Positions 20,233 through 27,778 of a stretch of 47,399 bases of DNA are shown in pieces (the stretch's first letter is position 1; every line of letters begins with the position of its first letter). Under the pieces are notes generated by a model. That model was not told the origin of the DNA, did no database searches, and saw nothing but the letters and a program-made list of their open reading frames with translations. Made by a program: the position numbers and the translations under genes. Source of the stretch: Streptomyces sp. HD (GTDB lineage: Bacteria > Actinomycetota > Actinomycetes > Streptomycetales > Streptomycetaceae); the NCBI RefSeq assembly GCF_028369295.1, contig NZ_JAQMYP010000066.1:1-47399 (forward strand). The letters are read 5' to 3'.

Positions 20233-21816
20233 CTACTTCTTGGCCGAGTCGGCGTCCAGGTGTGACAAGCGGGGCCACGTGGTGTGCCAAGGGTGGCGCA
20301 GGCCCTCGCAGATCCAGACGGGGGTGCCCCAGTTGAGGTTGTGCACCTGGTCCTTGTTGGTCACCGTGCCACGCCGGTGGACGCTGGTGAAGAACTGCCG
20401 CAGATAGCGGGCGTCGGCGCCGACGAAGACGACGGTCGCCCGGTCGTCGGCCGGGCGGCGCAGGTACCAGTAGCCGCGGTGGCCGCTGTAGGGCCGCGGC
20501 AGGCCGAGTGCCGGGCCGAACCGGTCGAGCGCGCCCGCCTGGTCGTAACGGTCGGTGATGAGCAGCGCCCGGCTGCGCCGGTCGGCGGGCAGTTCGCGGT
20601 AGACACGGGCCACCGATGTGGCGAGGTCGGGCCAGCCCACGCTCTCTCGCGCCAGCCGGTCCGAGGAGGGCTCGGTCAGCCGGTGGACGGGGTAGATCGG
20701 CAGGACCTGGACCGCCAACGCCGCCGACAGCAGATACGCCACGGCCGTCGCCCAGGCGCGCGGGCGGGTGGAGCGCAGCCGCTGAAGTCCCGTGGCGCCC
20801 GCCCCCCACAGGACGGCGAAGAGCCCGGAGACGTAGTAGGGCCGTCCATGGACGACGAGGTAGCAGGCGCACAGTCCGGCGAAGGTCAGTCCCAGGAACC
20901 GGTAGGGGCGGGCCTCGCGGGCGACGAGCAGCCGCCACAGCCCGTAACAGAGGAGTACGGCGCCCACCAGCCCGGCGGCGGAGAGCACCGTGGGCAGGAA
21001 CATGGCCCGGCCGCCCTCCTCGTCGGCGACCTCCTGCGCGATGACCTTGGTCATGGCCAGTTGGGGCCAGCCGTTGCGGGCCTGCCACAGCAGTCCCGGG
21101 ACCGCGGTGAGCAGGGCTCCCGCCGCAGACGCCCACAGCAGCGGACGGCGCAGCAGGTCCCTGGGTCCCACCAGGAACAGGGCCACGAGGAGCACGGCCC
21201 AGAAGCCGACGCTGAGGAACTTGACCTGCAGGGAGACCGCGACGGTCAGGCCGAGGAGGAGCAGTAGCCGGTCGCGTCGGGTGCGCACCCAGCGCACCAG
21301 CAGCCAGGCGCTCACCGTCGTGAGGAAGATGTCCAGGGTGGCGGTGATGAGCAGATGGCCCATCTGCACCATGACCGGCGAGACAGCGTACGCGCCGCCG
21401 GTGGCGACCTGGGCGGTCCTTCTGCCGCCCATCTCACGGGCCGTCAGGGCGGCGGTCAGCACGCCGAGTGCGGTGACGACGGCGGCCGGTGCGCGCAGCC
21501 AGACCAGCGAGCCGTGGGAGACGGCGTCGATGGCGTGGGCCAGCAGAGGCAGCAGCGGCGGCTGGTCGGCGTATCCCCAGGCGGGATGGCGGCCCGCGGC
21601 GAGGAAGTACAGCTCGTCGCTGAAGTAGCCGAAGCGACCGGCGGTGAGCAGCAGCAGGGCGGCGGTGGCGCAGGCGATCGCGGCCACCGGCAGCAGGGCC
21701 AGGGGCGGGGGTGGGTCCGCCCACGGGGCGGTGGAGGTGTGGAGGCGGGGGAAGGTTCCCGGTCGGTCGTGTCCGCCGTCGCGGCGCACGGACTCGTCCC
21801 GGGCTGTGGGGGGCAT
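20233..21816 (-). CDS. Membrane GT-C glycosyltransferase, GT39/ArnT-like
   Basis: A 527-aa polytopic membrane protein (about ten hydrophobic segments between residues 40 and 380) with a soluble C-terminal domain. The first extracytoplasmic loop carries the GT-C acidic pair (FSDELY, Asp67-Glu68) followed by GYADQPPL, as in dolichyl/polyprenyl-phosphate-sugar transferases such as PMT and ArnT. Family members move a sugar from a polyprenyl-phosphate donor outside the membrane, unlike the NDP-sugar-dependent GT1 enzymes usual in macrolide clusters. ATG at 21816 follows GAGGAC. It is monocistronic, divergent from the ABC exporter and convergent with the P450s. It may glycosylate the exported polyketide or modify the cell surface for self-protection; the position beside the exporter fits either. 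Confidence 0.85.
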   Translation of the reverse strand: MPPTARDESVRRDGGHDRPGTFPRLHTSTAPWADPPPPLALLPVAAIACATAALLLLTAGRFGYFSDELYFLAAGRHPAWGYADQPPLLPLLAHAIDAVSHGSLVWLRAPAAVVTALGVLTAALTAREMGGRRTAQVATGGAYAVSPVMVQMGHLLITATLDIFLTTVSAWLLVRWVRTRRDRLLLLLGLTVAVSLQVKFLSVGFWAVLLVALFLVGPRDLLRRPLLWASAAGALLTAVPGLLWQARNGWPQLAMTKVIAQEVADEEGGRAMFLPTVLSAAGLVGAVLLCYGLWRLLVAREARPYRFLGLTFAGLCACYLVVHGRPYYVSGLFAVLWGAGATGLQRLRSTRPRAWATAVAYLLSAALAVQVLPIYPVHRLTEPSSDRLARESVGWPDLATSVARVYRELPADRRSRALLITDRYDQAGALDRFGPALGLPRPYSGHRGYWYLRRPADDRATVVFVGADARYLRQFFTSVHRRGTVTNKDQVHNLNWGTPVWICEGLRHPWHTTWPRLSHLDADSAKK

Positions 21817-21879
21817 CGTGACGTCCTCGATCCTGTGGGTCCGCGCCCGAAGAACGGACGCGGATCAGTGAGGGTGAAC

Positions 21880-21898
21880 GTACGGTCGGCGACCGTAC
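21880..21898. promoter_or_regulatory. Perfect palindrome GTACGGTCGGCGACCGTAC, probable repressor operator
   Basis: Nine-base arms are perfectly complementary around one central base, 65 bp before the glycosyltransferase start and in the exporter's upstream region. Size and symmetry suit a dimeric TetR- or MarR-type repressor. No such repressor gene is in the window, so the binding protein is unknown. Confidence 0.6.
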
Positions 21899-21933
21899 TG
21901 GACCGGCTCCTTCCCTTTTTCGCGGACCGGAGT

Positions 21934-21949
21934 ACGGGCGATTCCCTAG
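21934..21949. promoter_or_regulatory. LuxR-family operator-like site (ACGGGCGATTCCCTAG)
   Basis: The right half (ATTCCCTAG) matches CTVGGGAWWTCCCBAG exactly; the left half is degenerate, with 12 of 16 positions agreeing overall. It lies between the glycosyltransferase and the exporter. CTAG is very rare in this genome, which makes its recurrence in promoter regions notable. Confidence 0.35.
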
Positions 21950-22145
21950 TCTTCGGCGTCATTGTTGGCCGTCGCCCGGGCGCCTGTGCTGGGCTGGGGT
22001 TCCGTACCGCACCGCCGCAGAGCGCCCGCGCTCCCGTCACTGTTTCGGCCGTTGCCGGCCGTCGGCGGTCGGACGCGAGGCCTGGCCGACTCCCCTGGCC
22101 GGACCTCGATCCCCCAACCGATCACGGAGAGACGGCAGTCGAGTG

Positions 22146-22214
22146 ATGGACCTTCAGTTCATGTGCGGCGGGGCCGGGACACGGCCCCGCACGGTCAGGG
22201 CGGGCACGGTATGA
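22146..22214 (+). CDS. Possible 22-aa leader peptide of the ABC exporter
   Basis: A 22-codon reading frame (MDLQFMCGG... ending RAGTV) starts with ATG at 22146. Its TGA overlaps the exporter ATG as ATGA, a typical translational-coupling arrangement. It contains a 9-bp hairpin. The ribosome-binding site is weak (GGAGAG about 14 bases upstream) and the peptide matches no family I know, so chance is a real alternative. Confidence 0.3.
   Translation: MDLQFMCGGAGTRPRTVRAGTV
22168..22190 (+). promoter_or_regulatory. GC hairpin just upstream of the exporter start
   Basis: Arms 22168-22176 and 22182-22190 (GCGGGGCCG with CGGCCCCGC) pair perfectly around a 5-nt loop, ending 20 bases before the ATPase ATG. 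It has no T-run. It lies inside the possible leader ORF and could act in ribosome-controlled attenuation. Confidence 0.45.
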
Positions 22215-23128
22215 CGGCGGCGATCGTCGCGGACGGCGTCCGCAAGCGGTACGGGGACATCCAGGCCGTCGACGGGGTCTCGCTGCACATCGAGGCGGGC
22301 GAGTTCTACGGCATCCTGGGTCCCAACGGCGCGGGCAAGACGACCACTCTGGAGATTCTGGAGGGCGTCCGGGAGCCCGACGAGGGCCGGATCGAGCTGT
22401 TCGGCAAGAGCCCCTGGCCGCGCAACCACGAGCTGCTGACCCGGATCGGCGTGCAGTTCCAGGCGTCGTCGTTCTTCGACAAGCTGACCACGCGGGAGAC
22501 GATCCGTCTGTTCGCGTCCTTCCATCGGCTCGGCGCCCGGCAGGCCGACTCGATGCTGGAGCGTGTCGGGCTCACCGAGTTCGGCGGCGTGCCGGCCGAC
22601 AAGCTCTCCGGCGGGCAGGCGCAGCGGCTGTCCATCGCCTGCGGCCTGGTGCACGATCCGGAGATCGTCTTCCTGGACGAGCCGACCGCGGGTCTGGACC
22701 CGCAGGCCCGCCGGAATCTGTGGGACCTGCTGCGGGACGTCAACCAGGAGGGCCGCACCGTGGTCCTCACCACGCATTACCTGGACGAGGCGGAGATCCT
22801 CTGCGACCGGGTGTCGGTCATGGAGCACGGCAAGGTGCTCAGGACCGGCGCTCCGGCGGCCCTGATCCGTGAGCTGGACGAGATGGTGCGGGTCAGCGTG
22901 GAGTCGGGGCTCGTCGCAGCGGACGTGCTGCGCGGCCTGCTGGAGTCCGCGGGGGTGGAGAACACCATCGTGGAGGACGACGGGGTCTCGCTGTCGATGG
23001 CCACCCACACGCCGGGACCGGTGCTCTCGATCCTGGCCGACCAGGGGGCCCTGCGCGGCCTGGAGGTACGCGGAGCCACTCTGGAGGACGTCTTCCTCCA
23101 GCTGACCGGACGGGAGTACCGCGCGTGA
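22211..23128 (+). CDS. ABC transporter ATP-binding protein (ABC-2/DrrA-like exporter)
   Basis: A 305-aa ATPase of the antibiotic-export class. Walker A GPNGAGKTT at 37-45, signature LSGGQAQR at 132-139, Walker B IVFLDEP at 152-158 and the H-loop TTH are all present. The extra C-terminal ~80 residues are typical of DrrA-type subunits. ATG at 22211 was chosen because the homologous N-terminus begins there; its own Shine-Dalgarno is weak, which suits coupling to the small upstream frame. The stop overlaps the permease GTG by four bases, so the two subunits are coupled. Likely role: efflux of the polyketide and self-resistance. Confidence 0.95.
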   Translation: MTAAIVADGVRKRYGDIQAVDGVSLHIEAGEFYGILGPNGAGKTTTLEILEGVREPDEGRIELFGKSPWPRNHELLTRIGVQFQASSFFDKLTTRETIRLFASFHRLGARQADSMLERVGLTEFGGVPADKLSGGQAQRLSIACGLVHDPEIVFLDEPTAGLDPQARRNLWDLLRDVNQEGRTVVLTTHYLDEAEILCDRVSVMEHGKVLRTGAPAALIRELDEMVRVSVESGLVAADVLRGLLESAGVENTIVEDDGVSLSMATHTPGPVLSILADQGALRGLEVRGATLEDVFLQLTGREYRA

Positions 23129-24300
23129 GCATCGAGGAAACCACCGCGCCCACCACACGAACGGGCCCGTCCGACCGGAAGGAGCCCGCGGGGAAGGGCG
23201 GTCCGGGCGGCAGGCGCACGGCCGGGGACGAGCGGCTCAGCCCGGTCCGTGAGCTGTCCCGGACGATGATCCTCAGCGTGCTGCGGGACAAGGGCACGAT
23301 CTTCTTCCTGCTGATCTTCCCGATCCTGTTCCTGCTGTTGTTCGGCACACTCTTCAAGAGCGACGGCACCCCGCACATCAAGGTGGCCCAGATCGGCGAG
23401 GTGCAGGTGCTGGACTCGCTCACCAAGGACCAGCGGGAGCAGCTGTCCAAAGCCGCCACGATCACCAAGGTGAGCAGCGAGTCGACCGCACTGGAGAAGG
23501 TGCGCAAGGGCGACTACGACGCGTTGGTCGAACAGGACGGCGGCACCGTGGTGCTGCGCTACAGCGCCGCCGACGCCGTCAAGGGCGCCTCTGCCCGTGC
23601 GACGCTCAACGCGATACTGGAGCAGGCGAACCTGGCCGCGACCGGCAAGCCCGCCACGTACACGCTGAAGGCCAGTCAGGTCGAGGACCGGTCGGTCAAA
23701 CCCATCCAGTACCTGACACCGGGTCTGATGGGCTGGGCCATCGCCTCCAGCGCGGTGTTCAGCACCGCGCTGACACTGGTGACGCTGCGCCGCAAGAAGA
23801 TCCTCCAGAGGATGCGGCTGTCGCCCATCCGGGCCTGGGAGGTGGTGGCCGCCCGCATCGCGATGACCATGGTCATGGCGCTCACGCAGACGGCACTGTT
23901 CCTGCTGGTGGCGACGTTGCCGTACTTCGGCCTGCAGCTCACGGGCAACTGGTGGCTGGTGGTTCCGATGGTGATGTGCGGCACGCTGTCGCTGATGTCG
24001 CTCGGTCTGCTGATCGGCTCGGTCACGAAGACCGAGGAGTCCGCCGGCGGTCTCGCCCAGCTTCTGGTGCTTCCGATGTCCTTCCTGTCCGGGTCGTTCT
24101 TCTCCCTCGACGGCGCCCCGGACTGGGTCCAGGTGATCTCGTATCTGATGCCGTTGCGCTACCTCGTGACGGGCAGTGAGGACGTGCTCAGCCGTGGTGG
24201 CGGCTTGGTGGACGTGCTGCCGACGATGGGCGGCATGCTCGCCTTCACCGCCGTGGTGACCGCGCTGACGCTGCGCTTCTTCAAGTGGAACGACACCTGA
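23125..24300 (+). CDS. ABC-2 type transporter permease
   Basis: A 391-aa membrane subunit partnered with the ATPase just upstream (GTGA overlap). A hydrophilic N-terminal tail of about 45 residues precedes the first membrane helix (FFLLIFPILFLLLFG), then an extracytoplasmic domain of about 130 residues, then five or so helices from about residue 195, the usual ABC2_membrane_3 architecture. The C-terminal region includes SGSFFSLDGAPDWVQVISYLMPLRY, close to the family motif around the exporter exit. Stop at 24300 lies seven bases from the convergent nitroreductase stop. Confidence 0.93.
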   Translation: MSIEETTAPTTRTGPSDRKEPAGKGGPGGRRTAGDERLSPVRELSRTMILSVLRDKGTIFFLLIFPILFLLLFGTLFKSDGTPHIKVAQIGEVQVLDSLTKDQREQLSKAATITKVSSESTALEKVRKGDYDALVEQDGGTVVLRYSAADAVKGASARATLNAILEQANLAATGKPATYTLKASQVEDRSVKPIQYLTPGLMGWAIASSAVFSTALTLVTLRRKKILQRMRLSPIRAWEVVAARIAMTMVMALTQTALFLLVATLPYFGLQLTGNWWLVVPMVMCGTLSLMSLGLLIGSVTKTEESAGGLAQLLVLPMSFLSGSFFSLDGAPDWVQVISYLMPLRYLVTGSEDVLSRGGGLVDVLPTMGGMLAFTAVVTALTLRFFKWNDT

Positions 24301-24313
24301 GTCACCCTCAGGT
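24295..24313. terminator. Small hairpin spanning both convergent stop codons
   Basis: ACCTGA (24295-24300) pairs with TCAGGT (24308-24313) around a 7-nt loop; the permease stop and the nitroreductase stop are the symmetric TGA/TCA bases of the stem. The six-base stem is weak, so termination activity is doubtful, but it is the only structure between the convergent operons. Confidence 0.3.
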
Positions 24314-24961
24314 CCGGTCGCTGTCCTGCCAGCCGTCGTGGTGCAGGACCTCCGCCAGCGGCAGCCGTGGCCCCGGCCGGAAGGTGGTGCGCAGCGGATA
24401 CGCGGTCGGCAGCAGCGCGCCCTGGCGAACGGTGGGTGGCAGGCCCAGCAGGTCTGCCACCTCCCGTTCGCGGTCCAGATGGACCGCCGTCCAGGCGGTG
24501 ACCAGGCCACGGCTGCGGGCGGCCAGCGCGTAGCTCCAGGCGGCGGGCAGCAGCGACCCCCACACGCCGGCCTGGTTTCCCTGCGGCAGCCGGCCGTCGG
24601 GCAGTTCGAGGCAGGGGATGACGAGGACGGGCACGCGGTGCAGCCGGTCGGCCAGCAGCCGAGCGCCGGTGATCGCGGAACGGGTCCCCTCGGGAAGTTC
24701 GTCCAGCCGCTTCAGCGCGGCGGCGTTGCGGGCGTGGAACGCGGCCCGGTACACCTCGGCGACGTCCGCGCGGATCCGCGGGTCGGTGAGCAGGAGCCAG
24801 CGCCAGTTCTGCCGGTTGTTGCCGTTGGGTGCCTGCAGGGCGATGCGCAGGCACTCCTTGACGAGTTCCGGGTCCACCGCCCGCTCCAGGTCCAGGCCAC
24901 GCCGCACGCAGCGCGTCGTGGTCAGCAACTCGTCGCAGGAAAGGTTTTGTTGAGAGGTCAC
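24308..24961 (-). CDS. Nitroreductase-family flavoprotein
   Basis: A 217-aa protein of the FMN-dependent nitroreductase fold. The N-terminal TTTRCVRRGLDLERAV and ALQAPNGNNRQNWRW segments are the FMN-phosphate and isoalloxazine-contact region of the family. Members reduce nitro groups, quinones or activated alkenes with NAD(P)H, or carry out oxidations in biosynthesis. The GTG start at 24961 overlaps the UbiA stop as GTGA, so it is the last, coupled gene of the nine-gene operon. In gamma-butyrolactone synthesis a butenolide is reduced after AfsA acts; a similar enoyl reduction is conceivable here but is inference. Confidence 0.85.
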   Translation of the reverse strand: MTSQQNLSCDELLTTTRCVRRGLDLERAVDPELVKECLRIALQAPNGNNRQNWRWLLLTDPRIRADVAEVYRAAFHARNAAALKRLDELPEGTRSAITGARLLADRLHRVPVLVIPCLELPDGRLPQGNQAGVWGSLLPAAWSYALAARSRGLVTAWTAVHLDREREVADLLGLPPTVRQGALLPTAYPLRTTFRPGPRLPLAEVLHHDGWQDSDRT

Positions 24962-25857
24962 GGCAGCAGCACCGCCCGTACCACCAGGGCGAGATACGTC
25001 ACCACGACGAAGCCCATCGCGGTGATCAGTGGCCAGCCGCCGTGACGCCGGGTCAGGAACCGCCGGGTTCCCCACAGGGGCAGGGCCACCGCCAGGCAGG
25101 GCAGCAGCCCCGGCGGGCCGGTCGGCGCGAACAGGACGACCTGGCAGCCGACCGCCCCGGCCGCGAGACCCGCGGTGACCGCCGCGCTGCGCCGGGGGCC
25201 GAGATCCGCGGAGTACAGGCGGGCGCCGGACGCCGCCTCCCAGGCCGTCTTCCGGGCGAACTCGAAGTGCAGGAACACACAGGCGCACAGGGCGAGCAAC
25301 AGCGCCCCGCGCCAGTCGGCGGTGACGGTCCCGGCGGCGGTGAGCGACCCGTACACATAGACGCCCAGCAGCACCTGCACCGGGTAGGTGACCGCGAGGT
25401 TGAGCAACTGCCGGTCGCGTACCGCCGGCGAGAGGCGTTCCAGGGCGGCGAGGAACAGTCCGTAACCGAGGGCCGCCAGGATCAGCAGGACCGCTGTCAC
25501 CGACAGGGCCGCGTTCAGGCCGGCCACCAGCACGGTCAGCGCGGCCATGGCGCCGCGCAGTTCGGCCACGGTGATCGCGCCGGTGACCAACGGCCGGTCC
25601 GGGTGGTGCACTCGGTCGTACTCGAGGTCCTTCTGTTCGTCCAGCATCCGCAGGAACAGCAGCGCCAGTACGACGCTGACGACCCGCACCCAGGTGGCTG
25701 CGGACGGCCGCCAGGCCGTGCCGGTCAGCGCCACCGCGGAGCCCTCCAGGGCGAGGACCCACAGCAGTCCGTAGGTGGCGTAGATGTGGGGCCGGAACAT
25801 CCGCAGCACGAAACGGCCCAGCCGGGCGGGCACTTGGGGCAGGACGACGGTGCTCAC
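24958..25857 (-). CDS. UbiA-superfamily membrane transferase, divergent second motif
   Basis: A 299-aa protein with eight or nine predicted membrane helices. The first aspartate motif is intact (Asp73, Asp77 and Asp81 in DEQKDLEYDRVHHPDRPL), the Mg-diphosphate site of UbiA enzymes that transfer prenyl or phosphoribosyl groups. The second motif is not a normal DxxxD; the corresponding helix reads HFEFARKTAWE (Glu199, Glu207). The substrate is therefore uncertain. GTG at 25857 overlaps the AfsA-like stop by four bases and the gene overlaps the nitroreductase downstream, so all three are coupled. Possible jobs: prenylating a small acceptor, or making a polyprenyl-linked sugar for the GT-C enzyme. 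Confidence 0.8.
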   Translation of the reverse strand: MSTVVLPQVPARLGRFVLRMFRPHIYATYGLLWVLALEGSAVALTGTAWRPSAATWVRVVSVVLALLFLRMLDEQKDLEYDRVHHPDRPLVTGAITVAELRGAMAALTVLVAGLNAALSVTAVLLILAALGYGLFLAALERLSPAVRDRQLLNLAVTYPVQVLLGVYVYGSLTAAGTVTADWRGALLLALCACVFLHFEFARKTAWEAASGARLYSADLGPRRSAAVTAGLAAGAVGCQVVLFAPTGPPGLLPCLAVALPLWGTRRFLTRRHGGWPLITAMGFVVVTYLALVVRAVLLP

Positions 25858-26831
25858 CGGGCCGCCCCCCGGCCGGCGAGTACGCCTGTCAGGCCGGCCG
25901 CGGTCCGCTCGGCGAGCCTGACGCGGGCCTCGGCGACCAGGGCGCCGGGCTGGTGCAGGGTGCACTCGATGTCGGCGCCGGGCAGCACCGGAGCGGCCCG
26001 GCACTCCAGGGGCAGGTCCATCTCGGCGAAGCGGCGGAACCGGACGGAGAGACCGACCGGCAGCGCCGTCGGGGTGCGGACCGTGCCCGCGGCCACGGCG
26101 GCGGTCAACGCCAGCTGCCGAAAGGCCTCCAGCTCCACCATGCCGGGCACATGGTCGACCCAGTGGTCGTACAGGGTCGGGTGGCTGGTCTCGGCGACCA
26201 GGCGTGCGGTGGTCACGCCTTCTTGCGAGGTGTACGGCGCTGAGACGACCACGTTGGCCTGGTTCCGCCGGCCCACCAGGGCGGGGTCGACGCGCGGGCC
26301 GGGCAGCGCGACCGGGGGCTCGGACAGGCCGAGTGCGTCGCGCTGCCCGGCCCGCAGACGCGTCCAGTCCTGCGCCGGCATCCACGAGTATTCGATGCGG
26401 GCGAGCAGAGCCTGGCGTGTGCCGATGGCCACGGTGAAGCGCAGCCGGAGCCCCGTCACCCCTGACCGGCTCCGGATCCGGTGCTCGACACGGACGCCGA
26501 TGACGGCTTCGGTGGGGCTGTCACCGGGCACCAGGGCGGCCGGGTCCGGCACCTCGAACTCCACCGTGCGGAGCAGGAACCTGTGGCCGAGGGGCACGTC
26601 GAGGTGGCGGTGGGCGACCACGTAGATGCCCTGCCGGCATGCCTCCAGCAACAGCAGGGGGTCGTGGTGGGTGCGGGGGCCGAGGACGTCGTCGTAGAAG
26701 GGGTGGAGGCGTGGCAGCTGCGCGGCGAGCAGTGTCTCGTCCTCGCTGAGGCGCTCCGCGTCGGTCAGGAAGACCTCGGCGATCGCTGCCCGGTGCACCA
26801 ACTCCTTCGGGAGTGTCCGGGCGAACTGCAT
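25854..26831 (-). CDS. AfsA-like double-hotdog condensing enzyme
   Basis: A 325-aa protein with two AfsA repeats. Repeat 1 (about 12-130) contains VHRAAIAEVFLTD, RLHPFY and HDPLLLLEACRQ. Repeat 2 (about 205-320) contains SHPTLYDHWVDHVPGMVELEAFRQLA. AfsA enzymes join a beta-ketoacyl thioester to dihydroxyacetone phosphate, the first step of gamma-butyrolactone signals. ATG at 26831 follows GAGGAG and lies 14 bp after the NDP-kinase-like gene. No ArpA/ScbR-type receptor gene is nearby, and the gene is buried in an operon with KAS III and UbiA-like genes. A structural biosynthetic role is therefore as likely as signalling. Confidence 0.88.
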   Translation of the reverse strand: MQFARTLPKELVHRAAIAEVFLTDAERLSEDETLLAAQLPRLHPFYDDVLGPRTHHDPLLLLEACRQGIYVVAHRHLDVPLGHRFLLRTVEFEVPDPAALVPGDSPTEAVIGVRVEHRIRSRSGVTGLRLRFTVAIGTRQALLARIEYSWMPAQDWTRLRAGQRDALGLSEPPVALPGPRVDPALVGRRNQANVVVSAPYTSQEGVTTARLVAETSHPTLYDHWVDHVPGMVELEAFRQLALTAAVAAGTVRTPTALPVGLSVRFRRFAEMDLPLECRAAPVLPGADIECTLHQPGALVAEARVRLAERTAAGLTGVLAGRGAAR

Positions 26832-26845
26832 GGGCTGCTCCTCGT

Positions 26846-27778
26846 TCAGGTCAAGTCGGCGCGGACGGCTTTGAGATGGCGGCGCCAGGCGTCGGTGCCG
26901 GCCCCGTCGAGGACCGGGGCGCGGCCGGGCTGCCGCATGGGCAGCACCTTGGAGCCGACGATGACGGTGTCCCACGGGTCGAGGTCGATCCCGAGGTCCC
27001 AGGCCGACTCCAGGAGCTGACGCGGGGTGGCGGCCGGGTCGAGGCCGGGGTGGCGGGAGATGGCGGCGCGCAGCCGTTCGGCAGCGGGTTCGAAGTCGAG
27101 GTCACGGGGCTTGGTGGCGGCGTAGAGCTGGTCGGCCAGCTCCAGGGCGTGCCCGGTGCGGTCCTCGTCCGCAAGCGCGGAGCGGAAGAGGCGGTCGCGT
27201 TCGGCGTCGTCGAAGTGGACGGCCAACTCGCGTAGTACGTCGGCGGGTTCGTCGGGGGTGTGCACCAGGTTGAGCAGGTAGCTGTAGCGGCCGAGGAGGT
27301 GGCGCAGCTGGCCGGGCCGGCGGGCCTCGGGGTCGGTGGGCCCCTTGAGCCGGGTGAGTTCGACCGAGGCGGGGACGTCGGGTTCGTGGGCGGGGCGGAC
27401 GAGCAGGACGAGGGCGTCGGCGTCCTCCAGGAAGAGGGCGGCGAGCCTCCTGCGGTAGGGGGTGGCGAGGTTCCACTGGAAGTACCACAGGGAGCGGATC
27501 ATGGTGCGGGTCAGCCGGGTGACCGCCGCGCCGACGATCCGGTAGCCCTGTCCGGTCAGCCAGTCCACGGCCGCGTCCAGCCTGCGGGCGACCACGGCGT
27601 CCGGCTTCAGCAGCAGGGCGGCGTGGCGGTGGGCGAATCCGGTGACGTCGTCGGTGAGGGCGGCGAGCTGTTCGTAGCTCTCCTGGTAGTAGGTGTCCGC
27701 GCCGTACAGCCGCAGTTTTTCGGTACTGCAGCTCAGCAGCGGCGATATCGCGATGCCGTGGTTCGGTTCGGCGGTCAT
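26846..27778 (-). CDS. Nucleoside-diphosphate-kinase-like protein with extensions
   Basis: A 310-aa protein, twice the usual NDP kinase length. From about residue 50 it follows the fold: LLLKPDA (Lys58), Arg143 and Arg159 (TRLKGPTDP, PGQLRH), Asn170 and the phosphohistidine His173 in NLVHTPDE, so the known catalytic set appears complete. About 50 N-terminal and 120 C-terminal residues are extra and unrecognised. ATG at 27778 overlaps the upstream SDR stop as ATGA and is preceded by GGAGGGG. A role in phosphorylating a pathway intermediate or regenerating NTP for the neighbouring nucleotidyltransferase is inference. Confidence 0.75.
   Translation of the reverse strand: MTAEPNHGIAISPLLSCSTEKLRLYGADTYYQESYEQLAALTDDVTGFAHRHAALLLKPDAVVARRLDAAVDWLTGQGYRIVGAAVTRLTRTMIRSLWYFQWNLATPYRRRLAALFLEDADALVLLVRPAHEPDVPASVELTRLKGPTDPEARRPGQLRHLLGRYSYLLNLVHTPDEPADVLRELAVHFDDAERDRLFRSALADEDRTGHALELADQLYAATKPRDLDFEPAAERLRAAISRHPGLDPAATPRQLLESAWDLGIDLDPWDTVIVGSKVLPMRQPGRAPVLDGAGTDAWRRHLKAVRADLT

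Larger units (their letters stand above)
21817..22210. promoter_or_regulatory. Divergent promoter region between GT-C enzyme and ABC exporter
   Basis: No large gene lies in these 394 bp. They hold a perfect 9-1-9 palindrome (21880-21898), a LuxR-type half operator (21934-21949), a possible 22-codon leader ORF (22146-22214) and a strong hairpin (22168-22190). This is a dense regulatory stretch for an exporter gene. Confidence 0.6.

Noticed and set aside
21962..22210. N-terminal extension of the ABC ATPase from 21962
   Set aside because: The frame is open but the extension is not ATPase-like and contains the regulatory hairpin; the conserved N-terminus begins at 22211.
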